From Tanypteryx hageni (taxonomy: Eukaryota > Arthropoda > Insecta > Odonata > Petaluridae): DNA of 64,000 bases. Under the pieces are notes generated by a model. It saw only the letters and a program-made list of their open reading frames with translations. It did no database searches and was not told the DNA's origin. Each line of letters starts with the position of its first letter. Position 1 is the stretch's first letter. Shown in pieces: positions 21,964-32,746 of the stretch. The position numbers and the translations under genes were made by a program. The DNA lies in NCBI GenBank assembly GCA_028673005.1, contig CM054114.1, positions 18,351,137-18,415,136 on the forward strand. The letters are read 5' to 3'.

Positions 21964-23772
21964 ATGGCTGCTGAGAACAGAAGGGGAATGTGCAAAAATG
22001 AAATTTTAAACGAAGTTTTTGCCGATAATTTGTCTGATGTCCCAAGTTGTGAAGGAACTGATGGAAGTTCTGAGGAAAACGATAATGAAATGCCAAGTGA
22101 CAGTGATGAAGATATAATAATTACCAAGAAAACTGTTCGTGCTCTACCTTTGCAGTATTCCAGCGATTCTGAAGTTGATGACAGTAATGGTGTGACTAAC
22201 ACGACGAGTGGCGATGTTTTATTTTGGTCGGACAACGACATTATTCCTGCTTTAGAAACATTTGCTGGCACACCAGGTGTGAAAATTACTCCACATGATC
22301 CAAAAAATGTGAGTGACGTAGTTAGTTTGTTTATTGGGGATGACCTCTTTTCAATGATGGTGGAGGAATCAAATCGTTATCATGAGCAAAATGCCCATAA
22401 ATACAAAGAATCACCTAAAAGTTTGAAGTGGCATGATATAACCATTGGAGAAATGAAAAAATTTTTAGGTTTGGTTATCCTTATGGGGCAGGTGCACAAA
22501 GACAGAATAAGTGATTACTGGACACTGGACCCTCTAACAGAAACTCCTATATTTTCAAAGGTAATGAGTAGAAACAGGTTTCGCCAAATATGGCAGGCAT
22601 GGCATTTTTCAAATAATGAAGATGTCCCAGAAAATTCAGGAAGGATATTCAAGGTTTTAACAGTTTTGAACAACCTTCTAAAGAAATTTGCAAGTGTCTA
22701 CAAACCTAGGCAGGAACTGTCACTTGACGAGGGCGTGATACCATGGCGAGGGCGACTATCTTTTCGTACATACAACCCTGCCAAGCTGACAAAATATGGA
22801 ATATTAGTGCGTATGGTATGTGAAGCGATCACTGGATATATTTGCAATTTGCAAATTTATACCGGTGAGGGTAATAAGTTGGAAGATACAATTCTGTCAG
22901 TTTTAGGGCCAAATACAGGCTTGTGGCACCATGTTTACATGGATAACTATTATAATAGTGTAAGCATTGCCGAAAAACTTCTCCAAAACAGAACAAGAAT
23001 CTGTGGCACAGTCAGAATAAATAGAGGTCTTCCTGAATGTCTGAAATCCGTGAAACTACAGAAAGGCCAGTCAGCATTCCGAAGAAAAAAAGATGTTCTC
23101 GTGCAAATTTGGAAAGACAAGCGGGAGGTTCGCATGATCTCTACCATTCATTCTTCACGGCTCCTAGAATCTGAGAAGAGGGACAGAAAAACTGGAGAGA
23201 GAATAAGGAAGCCGGAGTCTATCTTGGAATACAACAAGTATATGAAGGGAGTAGACCGTGCGGACCAATATCTGTCATATTGCACAATAATGAGAAAGAC
23301 CACAAAGTGGTCAAAGAAGACAGTACTGTATTTGTTGAACTGTGCCCTATTCAATTCTTTTAGGGTGTATGTAGAGCTCAATGGAAAACAAATTATGTAT
23401 AAAAAATTCCTGCATGAAGTAGCCAGAAACTGGGTGAGCCCATCTCAGACACACGAGCCCATCTCATTGCCAGACACGAGCCCAGAAAAGCCCATCTCAG
23501 ACACACGAGAGAAAAACATTCACATTTCTCCTACAAGGCGTGCACCTAAGATGGACCCACCAGGAAGACTTTCAATGGACATGAAAAAGCATAAAGTAGA
23601 GAAAATAGTTAGCGCTGGGAGCAAGAAAATTCCTCAGAGACCATGTAGAGTATGTGCAGCCAAGAAAAAGAGAAGTGAAACCCGCTTTATTTGTGGATTT
23701 TGTTGTGTTCCACTCCATAGAGGGACATGTTTTGAACAATACCACACTCTAATTGATTACTCTGGCATATAA
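21964..23772 (+). CDS. piggyBac transposase, intact (602 aa)
   Basis: This cut-and-paste transposase should excise and insert the element at TTAA. I chose the ATG at 21964 (MAAENRRG). The frame is open back to 21814, but that stretch is not piggyBac-like, and the related P1 protein starts just before the same acidic LSDVPS motif. In order: an acidic N-terminus (residues ~15-60), the piggyBac DDE core with SLDEGVIPWRGRL, YMDNYYNS and KGVDRADQYLS, a linker with a short PISDT-type repeat, and a Cys-rich C-terminus (CRVCAAKKKR ... CGFCCVPLHRGTCF ... YH) expected to bind zinc. About 600 aa is normal for the family. I see no frame break or missing catalytic Asp. Confidence 0.93.
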   Translation: MAAENRRGMCKNEILNEVFADNLSDVPSCEGTDGSSEENDNEMPSDSDEDIIITKKTVRALPLQYSSDSEVDDSNGVTNTTSGDVLFWSDNDIIPALETFAGTPGVKITPHDPKNVSDVVSLFIGDDLFSMMVEESNRYHEQNAHKYKESPKSLKWHDITIGEMKKFLGLVILMGQVHKDRISDYWTLDPLTETPIFSKVMSRNRFRQIWQAWHFSNNEDVPENSGRIFKVLTVLNNLLKKFASVYKPRQELSLDEGVIPWRGRLSFRTYNPAKLTKYGILVRMVCEAITGYICNLQIYTGEGNKLEDTILSVLGPNTGLWHHVYMDNYYNSVSIAEKLLQNRTRICGTVRINRGLPECLKSVKLQKGQSAFRRKKDVLVQIWKDKREVRMISTIHSSRLLESEKRDRKTGERIRKPESILEYNKYMKGVDRADQYLSYCTIMRKTTKWSKKTVLYLLNCALFNSFRVYVELNGKQIMYKKFLHEVARNWVSPSQTHEPISLPDTSPEKPISDTREKNIHISPTRRAPKMDPPGRLSMDMKKHKVEKIVSAGSKKIPQRPCRVCAAKKKRSETRFICGFCCVPLHRGTCFEQYHTLIDYSGI

Positions 23773-24231
23773 TCTCTATGCATTTAAAATTTCATTAAAA
23801 TATATCCAGTAGTTCAGGAGTTGTGTGTGTTTTATTGAATGCTTATACCATTCATGCGGTGGCACAGAAAATGGCCGGCCCCAAGGGCTGGTAAATTTAA
23901 AGGGCACCGGCACACAAAGTGTTAAAAGACTCAAAGGCACATAGTGCACAGTTTTCTAAGTCCATCCCCTGTCCTCCCTCACACAACACACCTCTGTGAC
24001 TGATTGAGTCTAGTGCTTCTGTGGGCTCCCCGATCATGGGACCCTGGCACAACTGTCGCTGCACTTCAGTTAATCAGGCATTATTGAAAACTCGTAACTC
24101 CATAATATGTTGAGCTTGATTTTTTGCTTGCAAAATATTTACCTATTTACTTTTTTCTTGTGATTTTGTCAATTTGTTTTTGTTTCCATCAGGCTGCTGG
24201 TCTAATTTTAACATACTGAAATAATAATATA

Positions 24232-25175
24232 CCGTATATGCCCAAATATAAGCCGATGTTTTTTGTCAAAATATATCATGAAAAAATCATCCCTCAGCTT
24301 AAATGCGAGTTCGAGGAAAAATTTGGGGTTAGGGTTAAGTCTCATAGTCACCCATAGATGGCAGCATTTCTCTCATTGCCGTCGCGTTCAAATGATAGTA
24401 CCATATTTTTCGTCAGGTAAATATTTGACCTACGATCAATATTAATGAATAAATAATAAAGCTAGAATATTGAATGTAGCAGTACCTGTGTTTTGTTGCT
24501 GTTGTTGCCTGCTCTTTCATTTCTAAATGCTATTGGATATTTTCTTTCATTTCACAGGGCTATGCATTTGTATCATTAAGAACAGTTAGCAATTTGTATT
24601 ATTTTTCATTGTCCATTAAAAGAAGTTCCTATTAGTTTTACTTGGCTATTGTAGTTATTGCTATAGCCATTGTAATGTTTATATGCATGTTAAAACCTCA
24701 TTCATGGAATCTATTCAAATTACGTACATTGATTACGCAGACGATTACACAAAATGTGATGAGGGCTTTTGATGCTCAATTGTTTGAATTACGGTAAAAC
24801 TTTACATGGAACATGTATAATTATGAAAATGGAAATACTTAAGGCAATGTACATGGTAAGTTCATTGGAAATAGACTTGGATTAAAAATTATCTTTGCGA
24901 GGTTGCTGTTGCTTTATTTGACCTTTTGTGAAAATGAAGATGAATGAAATTATCGTCACTGAATGTGGAACATTATTCAATAACGCAAAATTATTAATTG
25001 GAGTAATATTTCAAATATCAACAACTAAACCATTTCCCATTCTATTCTTCGATCTCCAATAATGTATTCTAGGTCATGCATACATGCCTAGCACACTTCA
25101 GCATAAAATTTATGAAATTTACTTTTTTTTCAAAAAATGGTGGAGGGAGATCGGCTTATACTCGGGCAGATACGG
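24232..25175. mobile_element. pogo-type MITE, 944 bp, TA duplication
   Basis: TA lies at 24230-24231 and 25176-25177. The ends read inward are CCGTATATGCCCAAATATAA and CCGTATCTGCCCGAGTATAA, and the match continues through 'gccgat'. The interior has no transposase. The TIR start CCGTAT..GCCC and TA target fit Tc1/mariner-pogo-type elements. Confidence 0.8.
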
Positions 25176-25177
25176 TA

Positions 25178-26123
25178 AATGGGCCTATGTTCCAGTTCAA
25201 GCCTCCCTAACCTTTTAAGGTCAGTAGGCAACTTCAACCAAGAAATTTAAAGGCATGGGCAACATACATTGTATTTATTCATGTCAACATATTAAGACTT
25301 AAAAAATTAAATGTTTCTAAGCATAAGAATATTCTAACCGAAAAGCCACTTACTTGATTTTTTAGAATGAAATCTGACATTGAATTTTGTCATCTGACAT
25401 GATGCATGATGGAATACATTTTCTAAAAGCTATTCTCATACTGTCATTCAAATACTTAACTGTCAGAATTGATCTGCAACTTAATTCAATAATTTTCATA
25501 CATAAAAGCCAGGTTCACTTTTGTGCGTTAAAACAAAACGTGGATTCAATCTAAGAGAGACATTTTAGAATTGGTATTTCTTAGTATCTATCAAAGAACA
25601 AAGTGTTGGCTGCAATGATTCTAATTTCAAAGTAAGGTTTGTTTTCAACTAAATTATTTATATTTCTTAAAAAGTAGTACCTTGCTTGAAAATATGAAAA
25701 ATTTGACTGGCTGTATCATCTTGAATAGAATTTGAAATAAATTTCGCCGAATATTTTATGATTTTAAATCTCTGTTATTGCTTGGAACTCGATCCGTTTC
25801 GTCAGGAAGACCAGTAATATTACTTAGTATTCTTTATTTTATGTTTATTTGCTTAAATTATGATCATCATGTTGTAATAATTTTCTTTATCTAACCTTAT
25901 TTAAATATGAAATTTTTGTCGAATATAAATGTGTTATTAAGTTGTTCTTCACTCATTAATTTGTCTTAGTCATTAAATTATGCTATCATATGATGTGATC
26001 CTTTTGTGGAGGTGTATGTTTAAAACAGCCTCATATTATCTTCTAAGGGTCTCTTAATTAAATAATTTAGTATCTATTTCAATCGATTGGCTTTTCATGT
26101 AACTGCTTTAATGTTAATTTTAG
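25178..26123. other. Intron segment, nothing recognised
   Basis: AT-rich, with no coding or terminal repeats that I can support. It ends with the 3' splice site 'ttaattttag' before 26124. Confidence 0.6.
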
Positions 26124-26247
26124 GAAGCAGAGGAAGAGTAATTGGCCAGTCTCTGAAAAGCTAGAGATTCCACCACAAAAGCGAGCTAGGTTTATTGGTC
26201 TTGGAGGAGCAAATCTCAAACGATTGATGGTTGAAACTGGAGTGCAA
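26124..26247 (+). CDS. PNPT1: PNPT1 exon: KH domain
   Basis: The first base completes the Arg codon split from 11566. The exon encodes KQRKSNWPVSEKLEIPP, then KRARFIGLGGANLKRLMVE and TGVQ. FIGLGGANLKRL is the KH-domain GXXG loop (GLGG) that contacts RNA. The equivalent vertebrate region reads GPGG, so the loop is kept with a normal substitution. The acceptor is 'ttttag' and the donor 'caa|gtaagt' in phase 0. The exon is 124 bases, and it sits alone between two introns of about 14 kb each, which makes it easy for automated annotation to miss. Confidence 0.95.
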
Positions 26248-26583
26248 GTAAGTTATAGAAATTAAAAAGAAGGCAATTTCAATTTTATTAATTGTGGAGG
26301 AGGACTTTGGTTGAACAAGATTTTGAACTTATTAATGTAAAATTTTTTCACCCCTCCTGTTCTAAAAACAAACATATAATTGTCACCTTGCCATTATTTG
26401 CTTTGTACAAAAGTAAAACGACATATCATAATGGAGATGTGTTCCACTTGATCAATTAAACCTTTTTCGTGACAAAAATTTCTTGAATAACGGTTAAAGA
26501 AGTCAATTGCAGAGGCAGATGGTGGTACACATACCCATTAGGGATACGTAAGAGTTTTGAAAGGGCACACAAAAGTGTTAAAG

Positions 26584-26905
26584 GGGTTGGCGGTGTTGGA
26601 GTAGTTAAGAGCATTGGCCTTCCATGCAACAGTCCCAGATTCGAATCCGGCAGAGGTAGGATTTTTCAACCTGGGATCGTCCCGTCACCTACTTGTGTGA
26701 TTTGAGGAGACCGCACAAGTCAGCGCTCTGTCCTTCATAAGGGATGTTAAGCAGTTGGTCCCCTTGGTGCTCTTTGTAAAGAGTAGGCTAATGCTGGCAC
26801 CAGGTATCCTTCCTCCCTTGTGTGTGTATTCAGTGTGGAAGGAGTAAAGGCTATAATAATCCAAGAGGTTGATTAACCAGAAATTTCATACTAACAAACA
26901 AACAA
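26584..26905 (+). mobile_element. tRNA-derived SINE with 13-bp target duplication
   Basis: Flanks AAAAGTGTTAAAG (26571-26583) and AAAAGTGTTTAAG (26906-26918) are a one-mismatch target duplication. The head has a pol III A box (about 26597-26610) and a B box GATTCGAATCC (26638-26648). A tRNA-unrelated body and a (CAAA)n tail follow. It lies in the sense orientation of PNPT1. Confidence 0.88.
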
Positions 26906-26918
26906 AAGTGTTTAAGAT

Positions 26919-27490
26919 TATAATTTTCATCTTACTTCATCTTTCATGCATTACTTCAAAATCAAAAGTTGCAATGCAGTGACTAAGATTAATGTTATAA
27001 AACAGAAAAATATGCCAAAACAATGAATTTTAAAATTATAAACTTGAGTTATCTTTCTTAATACTAGTGTTATTCATTTCATTATAACTTTAAAATGTAC
27101 TAAGAGTTACACAATCATAAAAAATGCTCTAAGGCACATTGGCGTGAAGGCAGCATGACGGCTCTCTGCCAAATCTGCAGGCCGCATTAAGGTGCTGTAC
27201 CAAATCCACAGGCCGCATTCCATATTTTCCCAGTCTCACCTTTTCATATTCTTTGGAGATTCGTTCTTCCCTACCACAAGGAGGGAATTACCATTTAATG
27301 TGATTTTAAACCCAGTCATTACAAAAATACAGTAATCCCTATTTATGTGTTTACTAAATATCTCACAGTAAGAATTCAATGTTTGATGTGTATGGATGAT
27401 CCATCGTAATGGATTTTGCCTGTGATGAAGAAATTCTTTTTATGAACATATATCTTCTGACTACAAGGATGAACTTATTGCTTTGTAGAA
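26919..27490. other. Intron segment with a short direct duplication near 27160-27222
   Basis: 'Ccaaatctgcaggccgcatt' is followed 33 bases later by the near-copy 'ccaaatccacaggccgcatt'. Otherwise nothing is recognised. Confidence 0.5.
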
Positions 27491-27494
27491 GCAT

Positions 27495-27794
27495 GTAACT
27501 GCATTGCGGAAAATTCATGATAACCTTCCGAACTAAATGAGTAATGCAGACGAGACTTATTTATTTTGATATGCCATCCAATTACATAGTTAACAAAAAG
27601 ATGCAAAAAACGTTATTATAAAAACTTTAGGTAATGAAAAAATGCACAATACTGTAATGCATGCAGTGTTAGCGGATGGCACAAATTTACCACCGTATAT
27701 TATTTTAAAACATGATATTACGAAGTTTTTTCCTGAATAGACCTTGTTTTTTATTGTGGTCATCTTAAATTTGACGTTGTTTTCCTTAACATGG
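27495..27794 (+). pseudogene. pogo-type transposase relic with its 3' end
   Basis: The frame around 27535-27620 reads NADETLIYFDMPSNYIVNKK, the first catalytic-Asp region of pogo/Tigger transposases. A stretch near 27655 reads MHAVLADGTNLPPYIILKH, colinear with the relic at 751. The ORF then stops, and the sequence jumps to a right end ('gtggtcatcttaaatttgac', ending at 27794 before TA) like those at 1320 and 1666. So the C-terminal half was deleted, and stops disrupt the rest. Confidence 0.75.
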
Positions 27795-27796
27795 TA

Positions 27797-28686
27797 TTTA
27801 TATGAAATTCAATATATAGTCATTAAAAAACAGAGCACTAAATGAAACCAAATTAAGGGATGGAATTTTTCTCATAAAAACTAATGTAAATACATTTAAT
27901 CCTTTATTCCAGTCTACTCTCAATGCTAATGAATTCCCTATATGAAGTATATTTTTGTGCTTAAATCAGAGAAACAATTAACAATTAAAACATAAAAATG
28001 TGCTTTTTATGAGCATATAAAAATATACAGCATGTTATCTTATCGTCGATCCTGCTAATTTCAAGACTTTGCAAACATCAACCTTCAATTAGTTGAATTG
28101 CTGCAAGTTTCACGGTAAGTGACAAAAGTTTTTTTTGTTTCTTTTCAGAAGTATCCTTATCACCTCTATTTCCACCCTTTTGATTCATTACGAATAATAC
28201 AAGCGTTCAAAAAAAATAACCCCACTGACACTGTTCACTGTTCAGAGAAGGCAACCAATAAGACAAAAACAAAATCATACATCGAAATGATCAAAACCTT
28301 ACTACGTTTCGATAAAGAAATATCGATGTCGATGTGCTTGATAAATAAAGGAACATGGAATGAGACCAAATAAAGGAAGAATTCAAATATCTTGGTATTA
28401 CATTTAAAAAAACTGAACAAACGAAAAGGAAGCAATAAACAAAAAAACAAACAAATGCTGGTGCTCTCCAGCTTTTAGTCGCCTTAAAACCTCTAATTAA
28501 ACTTTGAGAGTTAAGTTTTCCTCGGACCACCGGTTATCACTCATGGTCTTTTTATTTAAGGGGAAAATATAATTTAAACAAAGTTCACTCTATATTTTGA
28601 CCTACAAAAACATTGACAAGTGTACACAGAACCATCAAGCAACTGCAAATACTGACACCTTGTGTGTTGTAAATGTGCAGAGGCGC
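27797..28686. other. Intron segment, nothing recognised
   Basis: AT-rich, with a few short overlapping frames (28119-28373 and antisense frames) that lack known motifs and look like chance. It ends at the left terminal repeat of the long-TIR transposon. Confidence 0.5.
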
Positions 28687-30078
28687 TGTGCAGCAGGGTG
28701 GATCATTTTTCAATTTTTTTTTTCGAGATTGAAAATGCCTGACTTGGCATGGGGTGCCTTTCGTGGCACTAAATATGGGACAAAAAACATTTTTCGGTCG
28801 GACAATTTTTAGAGGTGCCCCACCACGGCCAAAAATTACAGATAGCATTTCGTCCATTTTTCGGCAGTTTTTGACTAGGTAGTGCAGCTCTTCGCTTGTT
28901 TGGGTTGTTTTTCAGTTCCAAACTACCCAGAACTCACCATGGGGAGATGGCTGCACTTCGAGTTCCACCCGTGCCCATCCAACCATATGGCAACGTTTAC
29001 TGCTTATTTAGGCTTTTTCATTTGTATTGTGCCTTTCTTTTGAATAGGGGCATTCCTTTCTGTGACTTCAGTTGTGCCCGAATAAATCCATATTGTGCAG
29101 ACTGGCCATACACTGCTTTTGAAGCTCCATAACCAACTTTACTGATCTCTCATCTTGCTTGAAATGGCTACCTGGTCAGCATTTGTAATGTAGCTGAATA
29201 TAGGAGGATCGGTAACTGTTACCGGAGACCATGTTAGGAGTTTGGTGTAGTCCTGGGCCTTGTAATTCAGAGGAGGAATCCTAAACGCCCGAATTTTGTC
29301 ATTCTTTTCTTGTCTTGCACTCAGAATGTGTTTGACGGCCGTTTTTCTTACAGACTTCCTTGTATCCAAGATCATTGTGAGGAGCAGGTTTTCAGGGTGT
29401 CCAAAGAAAGCGTTCCTGTGAATCACTGGATCGATTATCTTCCGAACATTTCTGCTGAGAAACCGCGACTTGTGAATCAGCTTCCATAGGTGTCGTAAAC
29501 CATCCTTGCATGATGGGTTGCACTTGATTGCGAACCAGACAGGTGAATAAACTCGCATGATGTATCTGGTGAGCAGCTACAAATTTCCTGATGGTTTTTC
29601 TGTGCTGACGTACAATCGAAAAATGTGCTTGGCTGTCGTCAGTCACCTTGAATGAGAGAGTGCTCCCGGTGACCTCCTCGACAGATCTGGGGAGCATTAA
29701 TCACAGGAAATAGCATTACACATGTCTAGTAGGTATTGCTGGTCTGTTCTCAGTCATTTATGTCAATATGCAGTGCTTCGAAATTGGCTGTCTGATGCTG
29801 TGCAACTGGTAGCTGCTCACAAGTTTCATGTGCCTGTCTTACGGGACCTGTCAGCCTTTTTGGCTGTTTAGTGCCTCCATCAATATGGAGGAGCAGGTGA
29901 CGTAGTGGGAGTTTGATGGCATGGAGTAAACAAGTCAGTCACTGAAGGGGCCTGTCAAGATCTGCTTCCATGCAAGCAATAACTCCTGAATCCGGTCTTG
30001 TATTAACAGCAGTTCCATCATTTCCGATCACACACAATTCAGTAGTGTCAATTTGATTCTCCTCCAAGTGTCCCTTAA

Positions 30079-31451
30079 CCTTTCAAGCGAGACTTTAATC
30101 TATGGCATTTAAATCGCTCAGCGTGACTTTTTTTGCAAGCACAAAATACTTTATGCATGCATTCACTTTAATATTTTTTGTACTTTAATTATCATTTCAA
30201 AAATTTCCAAAAAATTATGTCGTATTTAAAATTGTTCATTTTATATAATAAAAAATAAATACATGCATTTATTTCAATCCAATTTCTACTATGTGCTGCT
30301 CCTCCGACGTTTAGTAGTTCAGCTGCGTCTGGTACACATACTTCTTTACCCGGTATATAAATTTTATGGAATTTATTTTTCAAATAATCACTGATAGGTA
30401 GAATTTTATACAATAAGATCTCTATTTACAATGTCTTTATGGGTATTATCTACAAAATACAAAAATTTGCTCAACAAATAAAATCTTTCTTCACTCATTA
30501 CATTTGGAATAAATGGCATTTCTAATATATGTTTTCTACTAAAATACATTCCGAAAGTTGGTTTTTGAATGATTCCCATCAACATTAGCAAAGCAAACCA
30601 CTTTTGATAGCGCGATTTTTTAAAGATGTGATCATATTTTTCTCGCGGGCAAGGAATTTTTCCGCGTAACGATTAGTTTCAACCACTATGAGGGCAATTA
30701 GATCATCAAAAAATAACTCAAAATATCTTAAGGGATCATCTGTTGATAAAACCTGCACTATTTGTTTTCCAACTAAATCACACGCAAAAGGCCGAGGAAG
30801 GTTAGCACTGTCGACATCTCCCCAAATATTCTCTTGAATATTCACAGTGGACTGAGTTATTTCTTCCAATTCCTCTTCGGAACTGGAATCAATAGAGTAT
30901 CCGTTCGAATCTTCAGAATATATATCTACACTACTTTCACTCTATTTCTCCAAAACATCATGCACTTCCCAATCAGCCAACTCACGAGAGCTACAAGCCA
31001 TGGTGAACTAAATAGGGGTTCGGCTAAAGGACAGACCCAAGATGAAAAAAAAAATTAAAAAAAGCCCGACGCAAACGCAGGCACTAAGAAACCTCGACCA
31101 TCAGCTCGAAGCATCATAAATAAGAGCCAGGAAGATGAGAGCTCTTATGAAAGTCTGAGACGCAACGCACGAAAGATAGAGGCCTGAGGGGCCTGAGTAA
31201 GCACTGCTACGGCCAGGTCCGAGATAGAAAAAAAAATTAAAAAAAATACTAACACGTAAACACAGACAACGAGGAACCACAGAACGAAAGCAGACAGCAT
31301 TGGCTTGCATATTCACTCTCTGAAAGCACATAAATCAGAGCTGTAGCAATAAGAAAACTTAATGAAAATTTCGGACGCATACGGTGTGTCGCACACGCTT
31401 GAGGCATGGGAAAGAGAGGACGTGAATGCTACGTTGCACACGCTGGAGGGG
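30079..31451 (-). mobile_element. piggyBac element P3, nested, 1373 bp, internally deleted
   Basis: TTAA lies at 30075-30078 and 31452-31455. The ends read inward are CCTTTCAAGCGAG and CCCCTCCAGCGTG. It contains an N-terminal transposase remnant and a subterminal region (31010-31450) with two diverged copies of a ~130-bp block, one near 31020-31145 and one near 31213-31350. The terminal motif 'gcacacgct' appears twice (near 31390 and 31437). Confidence 0.75.
30300..31001 (-). pseudogene. piggyBac transposase P3, N-terminal half only
   Basis: The start is the ATG at 31001 (MACSSRELADWEVHDVLEK), followed by an in-frame TAG. An acidic region SNGYSIDSSSEEELEEI comes next, then YFELFFDDLIALIVVETNRY and MGIIQKPTFGMYFSRKHI, with PFIPNVMSEERFYLL and LPISDYLKNKFHKIYIPGK. 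These match the region ahead of the first catalytic Asp. The catalytic core is absent: after about 30320 only non-coding sequence remains before the right end. The element could only have moved with transposase supplied by another copy. Confidence 0.8.
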
Positions 31452-32341
31452 TTAAGGCTCAAATTGATATTTGCACCACTGGCGGACGATGGTGTCACAT
31501 GACCAAGATAGGAAGAGCCCGGTTCCTACTCAAGAGATGTTCCTCTTGTTGCGTCTTCTGGTACCTTTTGCCATCAATATTGACCTGTATTAGGGTGTTA
31601 TCTTTTTTACCATCAAAGTATAGACCTTGCAGTGGTTTTCTCTCTGCAGCATCTTCCACCTGCAAATCAAGGCATAGTTTCTCCCATGCTCTTCTTACTC
31701 TGTTTCGGTCCACAATATCACCAATTCCTGCTGCTTTCAGAGCTTATGTGACAAGCCATGTGGTATTTCTCTCTGAGACATTTGTCCTTTCGGCTTCTAA
31801 TATAGAGCGACGGCTTTCAGATCAGCTTTACTCTTACATGGCATAAGTCTATTATCGGGTTTGAAATCACAATCAGTGGTGTCAGTCCCATTCTCAGACT
31901 GACTGTGAGCTGAGCTTCTGTCTGTAAGCTGAGCTTCTGTCTGTGGTTAGCACTGAACGCTCTCTCACACAGTTCACTCTCAAAACTCACCAATGCGACT
32001 GACCGTGGGCGCACTTGCAGAGTAAACATCTCTGACAAAGTGAGGTATTCCCCATCTGACAAATTGAGCACCACTGGCCGCCGCCGGTGGCACTATCCAG
32101 TTTTGAAAGTAGCTGCAGTGTGTCCAAACAAGGAAAGAGCTGCATAACGTGGTCAAAAACAGCTGAAAAATGGACGAAACGCTATCTGTAATCTTTGGCC
32201 TCGGTGGAGCCCCTCTAAAAATTGTCCAACCTGAAAAGATTTTTTGTCACATATTTAGTGCCACGAAAGGCACCTTATGCCGGGTCAGGCATTTTCAATT
32301 TTGAAAAAAATTGAAAAACGATCCACCCTACTGCGCGTTAA

Positions 32342-32744
32342 TGTGGAATGTGAAAGTGGGGAGTGGGTGTATACAGATAAGAAAATTAATGCAGGCAACT
32401 TGTTGCAGTGAAATCAGATATCTATTAATCCTGATATCAACAAAATCTAATGTAGATTAGGTTACATTGAAATTGCATGAAGGTTCTATAGAAGAGATTA
32501 CATTTTTTGTGGTTGGATAGTTTAATGATATTTATTTTAATCATAACTTACCGAGAAATATTAATTAGACAATAAATATCATGAGAAAGTTTTATGCTTG
32601 TAATATATGACCAAAACAATGTGTTAATGATTCAGCACTTAACGAGATCACTATAATGAAACTGTACTAAGTGCACTATAATGAGGAATGGCTGCATTTT
32701 CCTTTTGGTCCTAGTGGTCATTATTGTATTCATGAAAATAACCA
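32342..32744. other. Intron segment, nothing recognised
   Basis: AT-rich spacer between two transposons. A short direct repeat 'cactataatga' occurs near 32649 and 32673. Confidence 0.5.
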
Positions 32745-32746
32745 TA

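Larger units (their letters stand above)
21708..23921 (+). mobile_element. piggyBac element P2, 2214 bp, apparently complete
   Basis: TTAA lies at 21704-21707 and 23922-23925. The ends read inward are CACTTTGTGGTCCG and CACTTTGTGTGCCGG, with the first nine bases identical. A single uninterrupted transposase ORF lies between. The 5' subterminal region has two palindromes. Identical target copies, matching TIRs and an intact ORF make this the youngest-looking element in the window. It is in the same orientation as PNPT1. Confidence 0.92.
29018..32074 (-). pseudogene. Putative transposase of the long-TIR element, split by a piggyBac
   Basis: Read on the minus strand from 32074: LSDGEYLTLSEMFTLQ; then DRNRVRRAWEKLCLDLQ, GLYFDGKKDNTLIQV and LGHVTPSSASGANINLSL up to the piggyBac at 31451. 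Beyond the piggyBac (from 30074) follow KGHLEENQIDTTELC, VIGNDGTAVNT, RPLQ-stop, LPLRHLLLHIDGGT, then MRVYSPVWFAIKCNPSCKDG, RNAFFGHPENLLLTM and a basic end (GFIRAQLKSQKGMPLFKRK) with its stop at 29018. Reading resumes in frame across the TTAA. Several stops and one frame change near 29140 show it is dead. The size fits a DDE transposase, and IGNDGT may hold a catalytic Asp (inference). Confidence 0.65.
28687..32337 (-). mobile_element. Unnamed DNA transposon with ~217-bp terminal inverted repeats
   Basis: The left arm 28687-28904 and right arm 32123-32337 are inverted copies, by eye about 85% identical. Both begin near 'gcagyagggtggatc' and end near 'ccaaacaag'. Between them is a broken minus-strand gene (32074-29018) of a repetitive arthropod protein family that I recognise but cannot name. 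A piggyBac (30079-31451) sits inside. The right end is followed by TTAA (32338-32341), but the left end has no TTAA, so the target duplication is unresolved. Confidence 0.75.

Noticed and set aside
21954..23381. Three minus-strand frames over the piggyBac ORF
   Set aside because: Antisense shadows of the intact transposase, with no motifs.
32338..32341. TTAA target duplication for the long-TIR transposon (Kolobok or piggyBac type)
   Set aside because: TTAA follows the right arm but does not precede the left arm at the aligned position, so the assignment is not supported.
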